Translations under genes and position numbers: made by a program
Assembly (NCBI GenBank): GCA_910588405.1
Contig: CAJUPT010000002.1
Span: forward strand, 62,001 to 126,000
Direction of reading: 5' to 3'
Length of the DNA stretch: 64,000 nucleotides
Source of the DNA: an uncultured Lachnospiraceae bacterium
GTDB lineage: Bacteria; Bacillota; Clostridia; Lachnospirales; Lachnospiraceae
Shown here: positions 49,084 through 57,545 of the stretch, one piece after another
Numbering within the stretch: position 1 is the first letter of the stretch
Layout: every line of letters starts with the position of its first letter
Notes under the pieces: model-generated
Database searches by the model: none
What the model was told of the DNA's origin: nothing
The model's input: only the letters and a program-made list of their open reading frames with translations

Positions 49084-50172
49084 TTAAAATTTTTCACAGT
49101 AAAACCACTCCCCGTCCTTTATACCGCCATCCGGAAAATATGGTTCAAAAACCCCTGTTTGCAAAACTGGCAGGCAATCTTTTTCAAAACGATATTCTTC
49201 CGTTTGACATTCTCCCCGGCTGCATTCCTTCAGCCGGCCGGCCCGGTCACAGATCCACACCTTCCTGGCTCCGTCACGCATGGTTTTTTTGACCAGCCTT
49301 CTCACGGTCCTATCAAAATCTCCGTTCTCACAATGATGGATATAGATATAAGACTCGCCGGACAGAGGAATTTCCCTCTGCCAGATCCCATAGGACCACT
49401 CTCGCTCTCGAACCGTCAGACAGTCCTGAAGTTCTTTCTTATACGCAATTTCCACCAGCGTCAGCCCCTTTGCCGGCGCGGTCTGGGGCGCTGCCTGCCG
49501 GTCCCTCGCATCCAGAATCTCTTTTACATGAGAAGGCGGGAATGCGCCGATTCCGGCCTGAATCAACGTTCCCGCGATAATTCTTACCATATGATAAAGA
49601 AAGCCGTCTCCGCGGACACGCAGAAGGATTTCACACTCCTCTTTCAGCACTTCCAGACTGTATATCCTTCGAACCGTTTCCTCCGCCTGACTCCCGGAGG
49701 ACGCAAAACTGCAAAAATCATGTTCTCCAACCAGACAAGCTGCCGCCTCCCGCATTTTATCAGCATCCAATGGCAGAAAAACGAAATAACTGTAAAGCCT
49801 TTTCACCGGATTTTCGAACCGGTGATTCCAGATCCTGTACTCATAGGTTTTGACACAGTTGGCCTTTCTGGGATGAAAAGTCAGAGAAACCTCCTCGGAG
49901 CTCTGTATCCGGACATCCTCCGGCAGCCTGCCGTTTAAGGCATATGCCAGCTTTTCCGGCGGAATCCTGGTATCCGTATCAAACACCGCCACATTCCCCA
50001 TAGCATGAACCCCTGAATCAGTACGGCTGGCTCCGATCACCCGCACCGGCTCACCTGTCAGCTGCGTGATCGCTTCATTCAGCCTCTGTTCTATGGTAAT
50101 GCCGTTTTTCTGCAGCTGCCATCCGCAGTAATCGGTTCCGTCGTAGGCTACTGTCAGTTTTATCCGTTTCAT
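49084..50172 (-). CDS. truA: tRNA pseudouridine synthase A with C-terminal extension
   Basis: TruA makes pseudouridine at positions 38-40 of many tRNAs. Residues 1 to about 245 are the normal enzyme: VAYDGTDYCGWQLQKN, the catalytic Asp in RVIGASRTDSGVHAMGN, YEYRIWNHRFENP, and the C-terminal FLYHMVRIIAGTLIQAG and GLTLVEIAYK, where usual TruA proteins end. Here it runs to 362 residues. The extra domain of about 118 residues (YGIWQREIPLSGESYIYIHH, later VRRLVKKTMRDGARKVWICDRAG) has no motif I know. GGATGAAGAG precedes the ATG. It is preceded by ecfT after a 199-base gap. Confidence 0.9.
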   Translation of the reverse strand: MKRIKLTVAYDGTDYCGWQLQKNGITIEQRLNEAITQLTGEPVRVIGASRTDSGVHAMGNVAVFDTDTRIPPEKLAYALNGRLPEDVRIQSSEEVSLTFHPRKANCVKTYEYRIWNHRFENPVKRLYSYFVFLPLDADKMREAAACLVGEHDFCSFASSGSQAEETVRRIYSLEVLKEECEILLRVRGDGFLYHMVRIIAGTLIQAGIGAFPPSHVKEILDARDRQAAPQTAPAKGLTLVEIAYKKELQDCLTVREREWSYGIWQREIPLSGESYIYIHHCENGDFDRTVRRLVKKTMRDGARKVWICDRAGRLKECSRGECQTEEYRFEKDCLPVLQTGVFEPYFPDGGIKDGEWFYCEKF

Positions 50173-50371
50173 CTCTTCATCCTTCCGACACTGCTTCCGG
50201 TCTTTCCATCACTGATTGTCCCCGCCTATTTGCTAAAACCCGCAGACGGCTACAGTTAAAACCGGCAGCCTTAACAAATACTTGTCTCAGCCAGTTCTGC
50301 AGTCTGGCAGCACAGCCTGCAATTTGCCCTAATCAGATCGCTAACGACAGTCCGAAAGCTCCGCCATTCTG

Positions 50372-51169
50372 TTACAGAAACACTCTCGTAACTACAATCA
50401 GCCCCAGATAACATGTGGCAGCGCCATATGTCACGAAATCCCGCCGTTCATAATGAAGAGGCTTCATCTTCGTCCGCCCCTCCCCGCCGTGATAACACCG
50501 GGCCTCCATGGCCATGGCCAGGTCGGTAGCCCTTCGAAAAGCCGAAATAAACAGAGGCACCAGCAGCGGAATCAGATTTTTTGCCCGCCGAATCAGATTT
50601 CCCTCTTCAAAATCCGCCCCTCTGGCCATCTGTGCCTTCATAATTTTATCCGTTTCCTCCACCAGAATCGGAATAAACCGCAGGGCGATGGACATCATCA
50701 TGGCAATCTCATGAATCGGAAAATGCACCTTTCTCAAAAAACCCAGACTCTTTTCCAGTCCGTCTGTCAGCTGATTCGGCGTCGTCGTATACGTCATCAT
50801 AGAAGAGCCGATAATCAAAAGAATCAAACGAATCGCCATATAAAGGGCCAGATTTAACCCCTCTTTCGTGATCTTAAAAATCCAGAAACGTACCAGAACC
50901 TCGCCCGGCGTCAGCACCAGATTAAATATCACGCTGAAAACCAAAAGAAAAATAATCGGTTTCAGCCCCCTTACGATAAAGGAAAAGGGCACATTGGAAA
51001 TCCGGATATAAAATGCCAGAAAGAACACCGCCACCAGATAGCCGGCCGGTCCTTTGGCAAAAAACAGTGAAAATACATACAGCAGCGTAACCGCAAGCTT
51101 TACCCGCGGGTCCAATTTATGAATAGGGGAGTCCACCGGATAATACTGGCCCAAAGTTATACTTCTCAT
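50372..51169 (-). CDS. ecfT: ECF transporter transmembrane subunit EcfT
   Basis: The shared membrane component of energy-coupling factor transporters, which take up vitamins and metal ions using several S-components. The 265-residue product has five to six hydrophobic segments and starts ITLGQYYPVDSPIHKLDPRVK. The coupling helices have the expected Ala-Arg-Gly motif in MKAQMARGADFEEGN and a second, worn one in MAMEARCYHGGEGRT. GGAGGG precedes the ATG. It follows ecfA2 by 71 bases. No S-component is in the window, as usual for a group II system. Confidence 0.95.
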   Translation of the reverse strand: MRSITLGQYYPVDSPIHKLDPRVKLAVTLLYVFSLFFAKGPAGYLVAVFFLAFYIRISNVPFSFIVRGLKPIIFLLVFSVIFNLVLTPGEVLVRFWIFKITKEGLNLALYMAIRLILLIIGSSMMTYTTTPNQLTDGLEKSLGFLRKVHFPIHEIAMMMSIALRFIPILVEETDKIMKAQMARGADFEEGNLIRRAKNLIPLLVPLFISAFRRATDLAMAMEARCYHGGEGRTKMKPLHYERRDFVTYGAATCYLGLIVVTRVFL

Positions 51170-51240
51170 TTTTCAGTTTCCCTCCTGTTTTCCGGGCATA
51201 CATATAATGTCAAAAACAGATAAATCGGCATACAAATCCT

Positions 51241-52089
51241 TCATTTCCCGAAAACCGTTAAAATCGATGCTTTCGCTTCCTCAATCGTGGTCGCATTCTC
51301 ATCCACGGCAAATCCTTTTTCTTTTAGCGCATGCATCAGATAAGTGACCTGAGGCGCCGCAAGGCCAATGGCCTCCAGCTCCTTATAATGGCTGAACACC
51401 TCTCTGACAGTGCCGTCAAAAGCCGCTTCGCCATGATTCATGACAATAATCCGGTCCACGTATTTCGCCACGTCCTCCATACTGTGGGACACCAACACCA
51501 CCGTGATCTGCCGTTCCTTCTGCAGATAGGCCACCTGATCCAATATATCATCCCTGCCCTTAGGGTCCAGCCCCGCCGTCGGCTCGTCCAGAATCAGCAC
51601 CTCCGGCTGCATAGCCAGCACACCGGCAATCGCCACCCGGCGCTTCTCTCCCCCTGATAACTCAAAAGGGGATTTCTCATAATAGCTTTCGTGAAGCCCT
51701 ACCAGACGCAGAGACTCCTCCGCCCGGCGCTTGACCTCCTCCGGGTCGAGCCCCAGGTTTTTAGGACCAAAACAAACGTCGGTAAACACATCCACCTCAA
51801 AAAGCTGATGCTCCGGATACTGGAATACCAGGCCCACCCTGCTGCGCAGCTCCTTCATGCGAAAGTCCTCCGCATAAATATTCTGGTCGCCATACCAGAT
51901 TTCCCCGGAGGTGGCCCGGATCAGCCCGTTCAAATGCTGAATCAGCGTAGATTTTCCCGAACCGGTATGGCCAATCAGGCCGATAAATTGTCCGTCGGGA
52001 ATCTCCAAATTTACATTTTTCAGCGCATGGGCCTCCATCGCCGTCCCCTGATTATAACAATAGCTCACATTTTTCAGCGTAATCGACAT
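51241..52089 (-). CDS. ecfA2: ECF transporter ATPase EcfA2
   Basis: One of two ABC ATPases of the ECF module, 282 residues. Walker A is GHTGSGKSTLIQHLNGLI, the Q-loop lies in VGLVFQYPEHQLFE, the signature is LSGGEKRRVAIAG and Walker B is LILDEPTAGLDPKGRDD, with the switch His in LVSHSMEDVAKY. Its ATG lies 16 bases inside the 3' end of ecfA1, so the two ATPases are coupled, matching their joint function as a heterodimer. Confidence 0.96.
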   Translation of the reverse strand: MSITLKNVSYCYNQGTAMEAHALKNVNLEIPDGQFIGLIGHTGSGKSTLIQHLNGLIRATSGEIWYGDQNIYAEDFRMKELRSRVGLVFQYPEHQLFEVDVFTDVCFGPKNLGLDPEEVKRRAEESLRLVGLHESYYEKSPFELSGGEKRRVAIAGVLAMQPEVLILDEPTAGLDPKGRDDILDQVAYLQKERQITVVLVSHSMEDVAKYVDRIIVMNHGEAAFDGTVREVFSHYKELEAIGLAAPQVTYLMHALKEKGFAVDENATTIEEAKASILTVFGK

Positions 52090-52925
52090 AATGCTTCCAC
52101 CATCTCTTCTATCGTTAAAATATCCTCCGGCAGCGCCAGCCCTTCCTTGCGCAATTCAAAGGCCAGTTCTGTCATCTGGGGCACGTCCAGCCGGTATTCT
52201 TTCAACCTGTCTACCTGGGAAAATACTTCCTTCGGCTTCCCCTCCATCACCACTTTCCCATCATCCATCACAATAATCCGGTCAGCGCTGATGGCCTCTT
52301 CCATATAGTGGGTGATCAAAATCACCGTGATATTCTCTTTCTCATTCAGTTCCCGCACAGTCCGGATCACTTCCTTCCGGCCGTTGGGGTCCAGCATGGC
52401 GGTAGGCTCGTCCAAGACAATGCATTTGGGCCGCATCGCCATCACGCCTGCAATGGCCACACGCTGCTTCTGCCCGCCGGACAGCCGGTTGGGAGAAAAA
52501 CTGCGGTAAGCCGTCATCCCGACGGCTTTCAGACTTTCATCCACCCGCTCCCATATCTTTCTGGTCTCCACCCCCATATTCTCAGGGCCAAATCCCACAT
52601 CTTCCTCCACAATGCTGGCCACGATCTGATTATCCGGATTCTGAAATACCATACCTGCCGTCTGACGGATCTTCCAGAGTGCGCTCTCATTCTTCGTATC
52701 GTCCTCTTCCACCCAGATCGTGCCCTCCGTGGGCAGCAAAAGGGCATTCATATGCTTGGCCAGAGTAGATTTCCCTGAGCCGTTATGCCCCAAAATAGCC
52801 ACAAACTCGCCCGCTTCTATATTCACGTCTACAGCGTCGACGGCCCGGTTGACCTCTGTCACCTTGTTTTCCTCATCACGCTGAATATATTCATAAACCA
52901 GCTTTGCAGTTCTTATGATTCCCAT
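52074..52925 (-). CDS. ecfA1: ECF transporter ATPase EcfA1
   Basis: The other ABC ATPase of the ECF module, 283 residues. Walker A is GHNGSGKSTLAKHMNAL, the Q-loop AGMVFQNPDNQIVAS, the signature LSGGQKQRVAIAG, Walker B IVLDEPTAMLDPNGRKE and the switch His in LITHYMEEAISADR. GAGGAAACG precedes the ATG. It is first of the ecfA1-ecfA2-ecfT block, which lies directly after the alpha ribosomal operon but behind that operon's strong terminator, so it probably has its own promoter in the 248-base gap. Confidence 0.96.
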   Translation of the reverse strand: MGIIRTAKLVYEYIQRDEENKVTEVNRAVDAVDVNIEAGEFVAILGHNGSGKSTLAKHMNALLLPTEGTIWVEEDDTKNESALWKIRQTAGMVFQNPDNQIVASIVEEDVGFGPENMGVETRKIWERVDESLKAVGMTAYRSFSPNRLSGGQKQRVAIAGVMAMRPKCIVLDEPTAMLDPNGRKEVIRTVRELNEKENITVILITHYMEEAISADRIIVMDDGKVVMEGKPKEVFSQVDRLKEYRLDVPQMTELAFELRKEGLALPEDILTIEEMVEALCRLR

Positions 52926-53094
52926 CGTTTCCTCTTTACCGACGCGCTGGCCGCGTCATATAAGTAAATTTAAAAAGCTGTTTTCAAGCTTTTACTGATG
53001 TGTCAAAAACCAATATCATCTTACGCCATATCTTCGATTTATTATTTTACTGGATTATCTCTTTTTATGCAAGAAAAATATGTGTTAAATTCTC

Positions 53095-53142
53095 AAAAAT
53101 CAAAAGCTGAATACCCCATGGCATTCCATGGAATACTCAGCC
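53095..53142 (-). terminator. Terminator at the end of the alpha operon
   Basis: GCTGAATACCCCATGG (53106-53121) pairs with CCATGGAATACTCAGC (53126-53141), with mismatches in mid-stem. On the minus strand TTTTGATTTTT follows. It lies 32 bases after the rplQ stop. Confidence 0.92.
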
Positions 53143-53173
53143 TTCTCTCATTATAAAGCAATGCAAAAACTTC

Positions 53174-53710
53174 TTATACTAATTCAATCTGCACCATCAT
53201 CGCGGCGTCGCCTTTTCTCGGCCCGATCTTCACGATTCTGGTATAACCACCATGGCGGGTGGTATATTTGGGCGCGATCTCCTCGAACAGCTTCTTCGGC
53301 ATATCGACTTGCTTTGTCCCCTTCTTTCTGCCTGCAAGAGTTGTGGGAACCTCTTTTACAGGATAAAGCACTTCAAGCATCTTTCTTCTGGCATGCAGTC
53401 TGGAAGGTTTGTCTTTTTTGATCTCCTTCTGCACTTCGTCATACAGAGTCACTTTCTTACCATCCACAACCTCTTTTACTCTCTTGCCGTCTTTATCCTT
53501 GCGGGGCGTTTTTGCCGTCACGGTAACGGTCTCGTAATTATCCATCTCTTTCACGGCCATCGCGATCAGACCTTCGGCGATCTTGCGAATTTCCTTTGCC
53601 TTTGACTCAGTGGTCACGATCTTTCCATGGTATAAAAGACTGGTCACCTGACTTCTGAGCAGCGCTTTTCTCTGGTCAGATGTTCTTCCTAATTTTCTAT
53701 ATCCTGCCAT
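53174..53710 (-). CDS. rplQ: 50S ribosomal protein L17 with internal insertion
   Basis: bL17, 178 residues; most bacteria have about 115-130. The N-terminal MAGYRKLGRTSDQRKALLRSQVTSLL and the C-terminal KLFEEIAPKYTTRHGGYTRIVKIGPRKGD are canonical. The extra length is a charged Lys/Asp/Val-rich insertion at about residues 66-110 (KTPRKDKDGKRVKEVVDG and following), before the RLHARRKMLEV helix. GGAGGAAATC precedes the ATG; a start four codons upstream is rejected. It is the last gene of the alpha operon. Confidence 0.96.
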   Translation of the reverse strand: MAGYRKLGRTSDQRKALLRSQVTSLLYHGKIVTTESKAKEIRKIAEGLIAMAVKEMDNYETVTVTAKTPRKDKDGKRVKEVVDGKKVTLYDEVQKEIKKDKPSRLHARRKMLEVLYPVKEVPTTLAGRKKGTKQVDMPKKLFEEIAPKYTTRHGGYTRIVKIGPRKGDAAMMVQIELV

Positions 53711-53845
53711 GATTTCCTCCATTTGTGGAACACACTGCCATGCACATCGGGCTTACTGACAGGCGTCCGGCATACGGCTTACTTTAATGGTGGGCCACAG
53801 CGGCCGGCAATTTCCATAAATTCTCTCTCATAATTTAATTCAGGT

Positions 53846-53867
53846 ATCCTGATAGGATGATCAGGAT
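53846..53867 (-). repeat. Perfect 8-bp hairpin directly after the rpoA stop
   Basis: ATCCTGAT (53846-53853) and ATCAGGAT (53860-53867) pair with a 6-base loop. The rpoA stop TGA is 53867-53869, so the stem starts at the last stop base. No T-run follows on the minus strand, so it is not a full terminator; about 135 bases then run to rplQ. Confidence 0.7.
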
Positions 53868-54826
53868 CATTCCTCGCTGGGATTCAGCTCCAGACCCAGC
53901 TCCTTTAATTTCGCAAGTACTTCCTCCAGAGACTTCCGTCCCAGATTTCTGACTTTCATCATATCCTCCGAAGTTCTGTTGCACAATTCCTCCACGGTAT
54001 TGATCCCGGCCCGTTTCAGACAATTGTAGGAACGCACGGACAGCTCCAGCTCGTCGATGTTCATCTCCAGTACTTTTTCTTTTTCATTATCCTCTTTCTC
54101 CACCATAACCTCTGCGGTCTTGGCATTCTCGGAAAGATCGATAAACAGATTCAGATGCTCGCTCAGCACCTTCGCCGCAAGGCTGACCGCCTCATCCGGC
54201 GCCAGCGTGCCGTTCGTGTATACGTCGAGTGTTAATTTATCATAATCTGTGATCTGACCGACACGGGTGTTCTCAACTTTCAGATTCACACGCTCCACAG
54301 GCGTATAGATGGAATCTACTGCAATGACACCAATCGGAAGTTCTTCATCTTTATTGCGCTCCGCACTGACATAACCTCTTCCGTTTGTGATCGTAAGCTC
54401 CATGTACAGTTTACAGTCAGGTCCGCCGCTTAAGGCGGCGATCGCCAGATCCTTATTGAGAATCTCAATATCGGAATCCACCTGAATATCGCCGGCTGTC
54501 ACAACGCCCTCGCCCTCGAACTCAATGTAAGCCACCTTGACTTCGTTGCTGTCACTGTTGTTTTTAATCGCCAGCTCCTTGATATTCAGGATAATCTCGG
54601 TCACATCTTCCTTCACGCCGGGAATCGGACTGAACTCATGCAGAACACCGTCGATCTTTACCTGGCTCACGGCTGAACCAGGCAGAGAGGACAGCATAAT
54701 CCTTCTCAGGGAATTCCCAAGGGTCGTACCGTAGCCCCGCTCCAGCGGCTCCACTACAAATTTTCCATACTTTTTGTCATCTGAGATTTCAACAATCTCA
54801 ATATTAGGTTTTTCAAAATCGAACAC
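53867..54826 (-). CDS. rpoA: RNA polymerase alpha subunit
   Basis: 319 residues. The N-terminal domain, which assembles the polymerase, has the block EPLERGYGTTLGNSLRRIMLSSLPG. The C-terminal domain (about residues 245-319) binds UP elements and activators: LSVRSYNCLKRAGINTVEEL, then MKVRNLGRKSLEEVLAKL. The start is GTG with AGGAGGG 11-12 bases upstream. It lies between rpsD (86-base gap) and rplQ, the standard alpha-operon order. Confidence 0.98.
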   Translation of the reverse strand: MFDFEKPNIEIVEISDDKKYGKFVVEPLERGYGTTLGNSLRRIMLSSLPGSAVSQVKIDGVLHEFSPIPGVKEDVTEIILNIKELAIKNNSDSNEVKVAYIEFEGEGVVTAGDIQVDSDIEILNKDLAIAALSGGPDCKLYMELTITNGRGYVSAERNKDEELPIGVIAVDSIYTPVERVNLKVENTRVGQITDYDKLTLDVYTNGTLAPDEAVSLAAKVLSEHLNLFIDLSENAKTAEVMVEKEDNEKEKVLEMNIDELELSVRSYNCLKRAGINTVEELCNRTSEDMMKVRNLGRKSLEEVLAKLKELGLELNPSEE

Positions 54827-54912
54827 TCTATTAAGACCCTCCTTTTGAGTTATGACTGAGGGATGCCCTATGTCGCTAAGCCATACGAATCAGAAACAGA
54901 TCAACTAACCTT

Positions 54913-55506
54913 TTACTTGGAGTACAGCTCGACGATAAGCATCTCATCAACGGGTACGTCAATCACTTCTCTGGTAGGTAATTCTTTAACAGTCACCGTT
55001 AAAGCTTCTGCATTCGGATCTAACCATTCGGGAACGAGTCTTCCGCCTGTCACTTCCAGAATATCCTTATATCTCTGGGAGTCTCTGTTTTTCTCCTTCA
55101 CCTCGATCACGTCGCCTGCTTTAATCAGGTAAGAGGGAATGTTTACGCACTTTCCGTTTACCAGCACATGACGATGATCGACGATCTGTCTTGCTTCTCT
55201 TCTGGTACGGGCAAAACCGGCGCGGAACATTACGTTATCCAGCCTTCTCTCCAGGAGGATCATCAGGTTCTCGCCTACCTGGCCCTTCTGCTGTTTTGCC
55301 TTTTTATAATAATTTCTGAAGGGTTTTTCCAATACACCATAAATGAACTTTGCTTTCTGCTTCTCCCTTAACTGGAGACCATACTCGCTTACTTTTCTAT
55401 TGGCTCTTCTTAATTCTCTCTTTGATTTTTTATCAATCCCTAAATACATAGGCTCAAGACCAAGAGATCTGCATCTTTTAAGAACTGGAACTCTATTTAC
55501 TGCCAC
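54913..55506 (-). CDS. rpsD: 30S ribosomal protein S4
   Basis: uS4, 197 residues, one of the two primary 16S rRNA-binding assembly proteins. The S4 RNA-binding domain is visible as ERRLDNVMFRAGFARTRREARQIVDHRHVLVNGK. The N-terminus has only one Cys (VPVLKRCRSLGLEPM), so this is the zinc-free form. The start is GTG with a GGAGGAAA site. It lies inside the alpha operon and not in a separate gene as in B. subtilis, so S4 feedback could act on the whole operon. Confidence 0.98.
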   Translation of the reverse strand: MAVNRVPVLKRCRSLGLEPMYLGIDKKSKRELRRANRKVSEYGLQLREKQKAKFIYGVLEKPFRNYYKKAKQQKGQVGENLMILLERRLDNVMFRAGFARTRREARQIVDHRHVLVNGKCVNIPSYLIKAGDVIEVKEKNRDSQRYKDILEVTGGRLVPEWLDPNAEALTVTVKELPTREVIDVPVDEMLIVELYSK

Positions 55507-55524
55507 TTTTCATTTCCTCCTAAA

Positions 55525-55923
55525 TTAAACTCTTCTGCGTTTGGGCGGACGACAACCATTGTGGGGTACCGGCGTCACGTCTCTGATACTGGTAACTTCC
55601 AGACCACAGGCCTGCAGGGCGCGGATCGCGGCCTCTCTGCCTGAACCGGGTCCCTTTACCATAACGTCAACGGATTTCAAACCATGTACCAAAGCTGCTT
55701 TTGTTGCAGTTTCTGCCGCCATCTGAGCAGCATAGGGAGTAGATTTCCTTGAACCTCTAAATCCCAGACCGCCCGCACTCGCCCATGAAAGAGCATTCCC
55801 CTGAGTATCCGTCAGGGTCACGATTGTATTGTTAAAAGAAGACTGAATGTGCGCTTGTCCGCGTTCAACGTTTTTCTTAACACGCTTTTTTGTCACTTTC
55901 TTTGCTGACACTTTCTTCGCCAT
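55525..55923 (-). CDS. rpsK: 30S ribosomal protein S11
   Basis: uS11, 132 residues, lining the mRNA exit platform of the small subunit. The characteristic blocks are HIQSSFNNTIVTLTDTQGNALSW, GSRKSTPYAAQMAAETA, VKGPGSGREAAIRALQACGL and the C-terminal TPVPHNGCRPPKRRRV. It follows rpsM after 179 bases, which is long for this pair, and precedes rpsD by 18 bases. The ribosome site before the ATG is modest. Confidence 0.98.
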   Translation of the reverse strand: MAKKVSAKKVTKKRVKKNVERGQAHIQSSFNNTIVTLTDTQGNALSWASAGGLGFRGSRKSTPYAAQMAAETATKAALVHGLKSVDVMVKGPGSGREAAIRALQACGLEVTSIRDVTPVPHNGCRPPKRRRV

Positions 55924-56102
55924 TTAAACTAACCTTTCCCTAGAGGGTTCCTTTCTAAATAGTAACTATCCAAATAACCATGCAGACCTGTGGTTTTCAC
56001 AGTCTCCCGCATACCGTCTGCCTATCATCCTGCCGCGGATGAAAATGGGTGCCTGTGAGCCATCCGGCCATCGCCCGTAAGAACGAAATCGAAACAATCG
56101 AA

Positions 56103-56474
56103 TTATTTCTTCTTGTTCGCTACCGTCTTCTTCGGGCCCTTTCTCGTTCTTGCGTTTGTCTTGGTCTTCTGTCCGCGTACGGGAAGTCCTTTTCTGTGAC
56201 GGATTCCCCTGTAGCAACCGATTTCCTGAAGCCGCTTGATATTCAGAGCGATCTCTCTTCTCAGATCACCTTCCACCAGTACGTGGTCGTTCTCTAAAGC
56301 CGTAGTGATTCTCTTAACTTCTTCGTCAGTCAGATCTCTGACGCGGGTATCAGGATTTACATTTGCTTCGGCAAGAACACGGTTTGATGTCGCACGGCCG
56401 ACGCCATAAATATAAGTCAAGCCGATTTCAACACGTTTTTCTCTTGGTAAATCAACACCTGAAATACGAGCCAT
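56103..56474 (-). CDS. rpsM: 30S ribosomal protein S13
   Basis: uS13, 123 residues, at the head of the small subunit contacting 23S rRNA and P-site tRNA. Motifs: ARISGVDLPREKRVEIGLTYIYGVG, the helix-turn RDLTDEEVKRI and the C-terminal GLPVRGQKTKTNARTRKGPKK. GGAGGTG lies about 11 bases before the ATG. A 312-base stretch with three perfect hairpins separates it from rpmJ. Confidence 0.98.
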   Translation of the reverse strand: MARISGVDLPREKRVEIGLTYIYGVGRATSNRVLAEANVNPDTRVRDLTDEEVKRITTALENDHVLVEGDLRREIALNIKRLQEIGCYRGIRHRKGLPVRGQKTKTNARTRKGPKKTVANKKK

Positions 56475-56786
56475 GTGTGTATTGCACCTCCATAGTAATA
56501 TTCTTTTTTATGGTATAGGGGTGAGCTAAGTGCTCACAGTCTCTCAGGCGTATGGATCATACGCCTTAAACGCAGAAAAACGAGCATACGCAGCCCGTCA
56601 ATTCCCATTGACGCCTGAAATGTTGTGCGTACACTTTCTTTTCGTGATTTTTGAATTGGAATTTCATTTTGCGTGATTCCGTCAAATTTTGCAAGAAATA
56701 AATATATAACTCTTAATCAGCAAGAACAACTGGTCCAGGCGGTTCCTGGTAGTCCCTGCTGCAGCCGCCTTAAAAAGCTACACTTA
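56475..56786 (-). ncRNA. 312-bp rpmJ-rpsM spacer with three perfect hairpins (candidate leader)
   Basis: This spacer inside the ribosomal block holds, in transcription order, three perfect hairpins: CGTCAAT/ATTGACG (56596-56613), AGGCGTATG/CATACGCCT (56546-56566) and GTGAGC/GCTCAC (56521-56537). A looser AGGCGG/CCGCCT pair lies near 56730-56775. The hairpins end about 46 bases before the rpsM start. In E. coli, S4 represses the operon through a structured rpsM leader; here rpsD is in the same operon, so an S4-responsive leader is possible. No family match can be claimed. Confidence 0.5.
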
Positions 56787-56900
56787 TTACCCCTGTCTCT
56801 GCTTATGCTTGGGGTTCTCGCAGATCACTCTGATACTGCCTTTTCTCTTGATGATCTTACATTTCTCACAGATTGGCTTTACGGATGCTCTGACCTTCAC
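56787..56900 (-). CDS. rpmJ: 50S ribosomal protein L36
   Basis: bL36, 37 residues. It reads KVRASVKPICEKCKIIKRKG, then SIRVICENPKHKQRQG, with the zinc-ribbon ligands C-x2-C, C and H, so it is the zinc-binding form. The start is GTG (56898-56900) with AAGGAG upstream. The small size explains why it is easily missed. It follows infA, as in most Firmicutes. Confidence 0.97.
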   Translation of the reverse strand: MKVRASVKPICEKCKIIKRKGSIRVICENPKHKQRQG

Positions 56901-57045
56901 AGTAATTCACTCCTTTCCAAAAGTCTGCCATTCATTATAGCATTTTGCCAATAATAATGCAAGAGACTTTTTCCTTTTTTCCAGTTTTTCCGGTTTTTCA
57001 TAACTTTATATACCCGAGCGGCCGGTCCCCGCTCATGGAAATTAC

Positions 57046-57264
57046 CTATTTATCTCTCCAGATAATCCGCCCTTTGGACAGATCATAAGGCGAAAGTTCC
57101 AAAGTCACCTTATCGCCGGGCAGAATCCGAATATAATTCATGCGGAGCTTTCCGCTGATATGGGCTAACACCTGATGTCCGTTTTCCAGTTCCACCTGGA
57201 ACATGGCATTGGGCAGTTTTTCTACGACCCTGCCTTCGATTTCAATCACGTCGGCTTTTGACAT
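57046..57264 (-). CDS. infA: Translation initiation factor IF-1
   Basis: 72 residues, a single S1-like OB-fold that sits in the ribosomal A site during initiation. It reads SKADVIEIEGRVVEKLPNAMFQVELENGHQVLAHISGK and ends DKVTLELSPYDLSKGRIIWRDK. AGGAGG precedes the ATG. It follows the KOW gene by 3 bases and is followed by rpmJ after 145 bases. Confidence 0.98.
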   Translation of the reverse strand: MSKADVIEIEGRVVEKLPNAMFQVELENGHQVLAHISGKLRMNYIRILPGDKVTLELSPYDLSKGRIIWRDK

Positions 57265-57267
57265 GGT

Positions 57268-57540
57268 TCATGACCTCCTGTACAACTTAATTGCATATTT
57301 GATATCTTCATTCCGAAACGGGCCGTCTTTTAAAAGCTTCATGCTCCCTTCCCTGACCGCATCCGGATGACAGATGGGATACAGATGCATCTTTTTCTTC
57401 CGTTTGGGCTTTTCCACGGTACGCCTCTTTCCGTCGGCTATCCATACATATTCGCCCTGCTGTCCTATTATCACAAAAATATCGTCTTTATCATGGCCGG
57501 CCTTCGACCTTACCAGACTTCCTGTCTCAAAGGGCTGCAT
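57268..57540 (-). CDS. KOW-domain RNA-binding protein (L14e/L6e/L27e-like)
   Basis: A 90-residue protein found in clostridia between map and infA. The N-terminal KOW-like segment is FETGSLVRSKAGHDKDDIFVIIGQQGEYVWIADGKRR, followed by a basic stretch (KPKRKKKMHLYPI). A ribosomal or RNA-binding role is inferred from its position and basic charge. The ATG at 57540 fits the GAGGTG site, which overlaps the map stop; a GTG three codons earlier would also overlap that stop. Confidence 0.85.
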   Translation of the reverse strand: MQPFETGSLVRSKAGHDKDDIFVIIGQQGEYVWIADGKRRTVEKPKRKKKMHLYPICHPDAVREGSMKLLKDGPFRNEDIKYAIKLYRRS

Positions 57541-57545
57541 GCATT

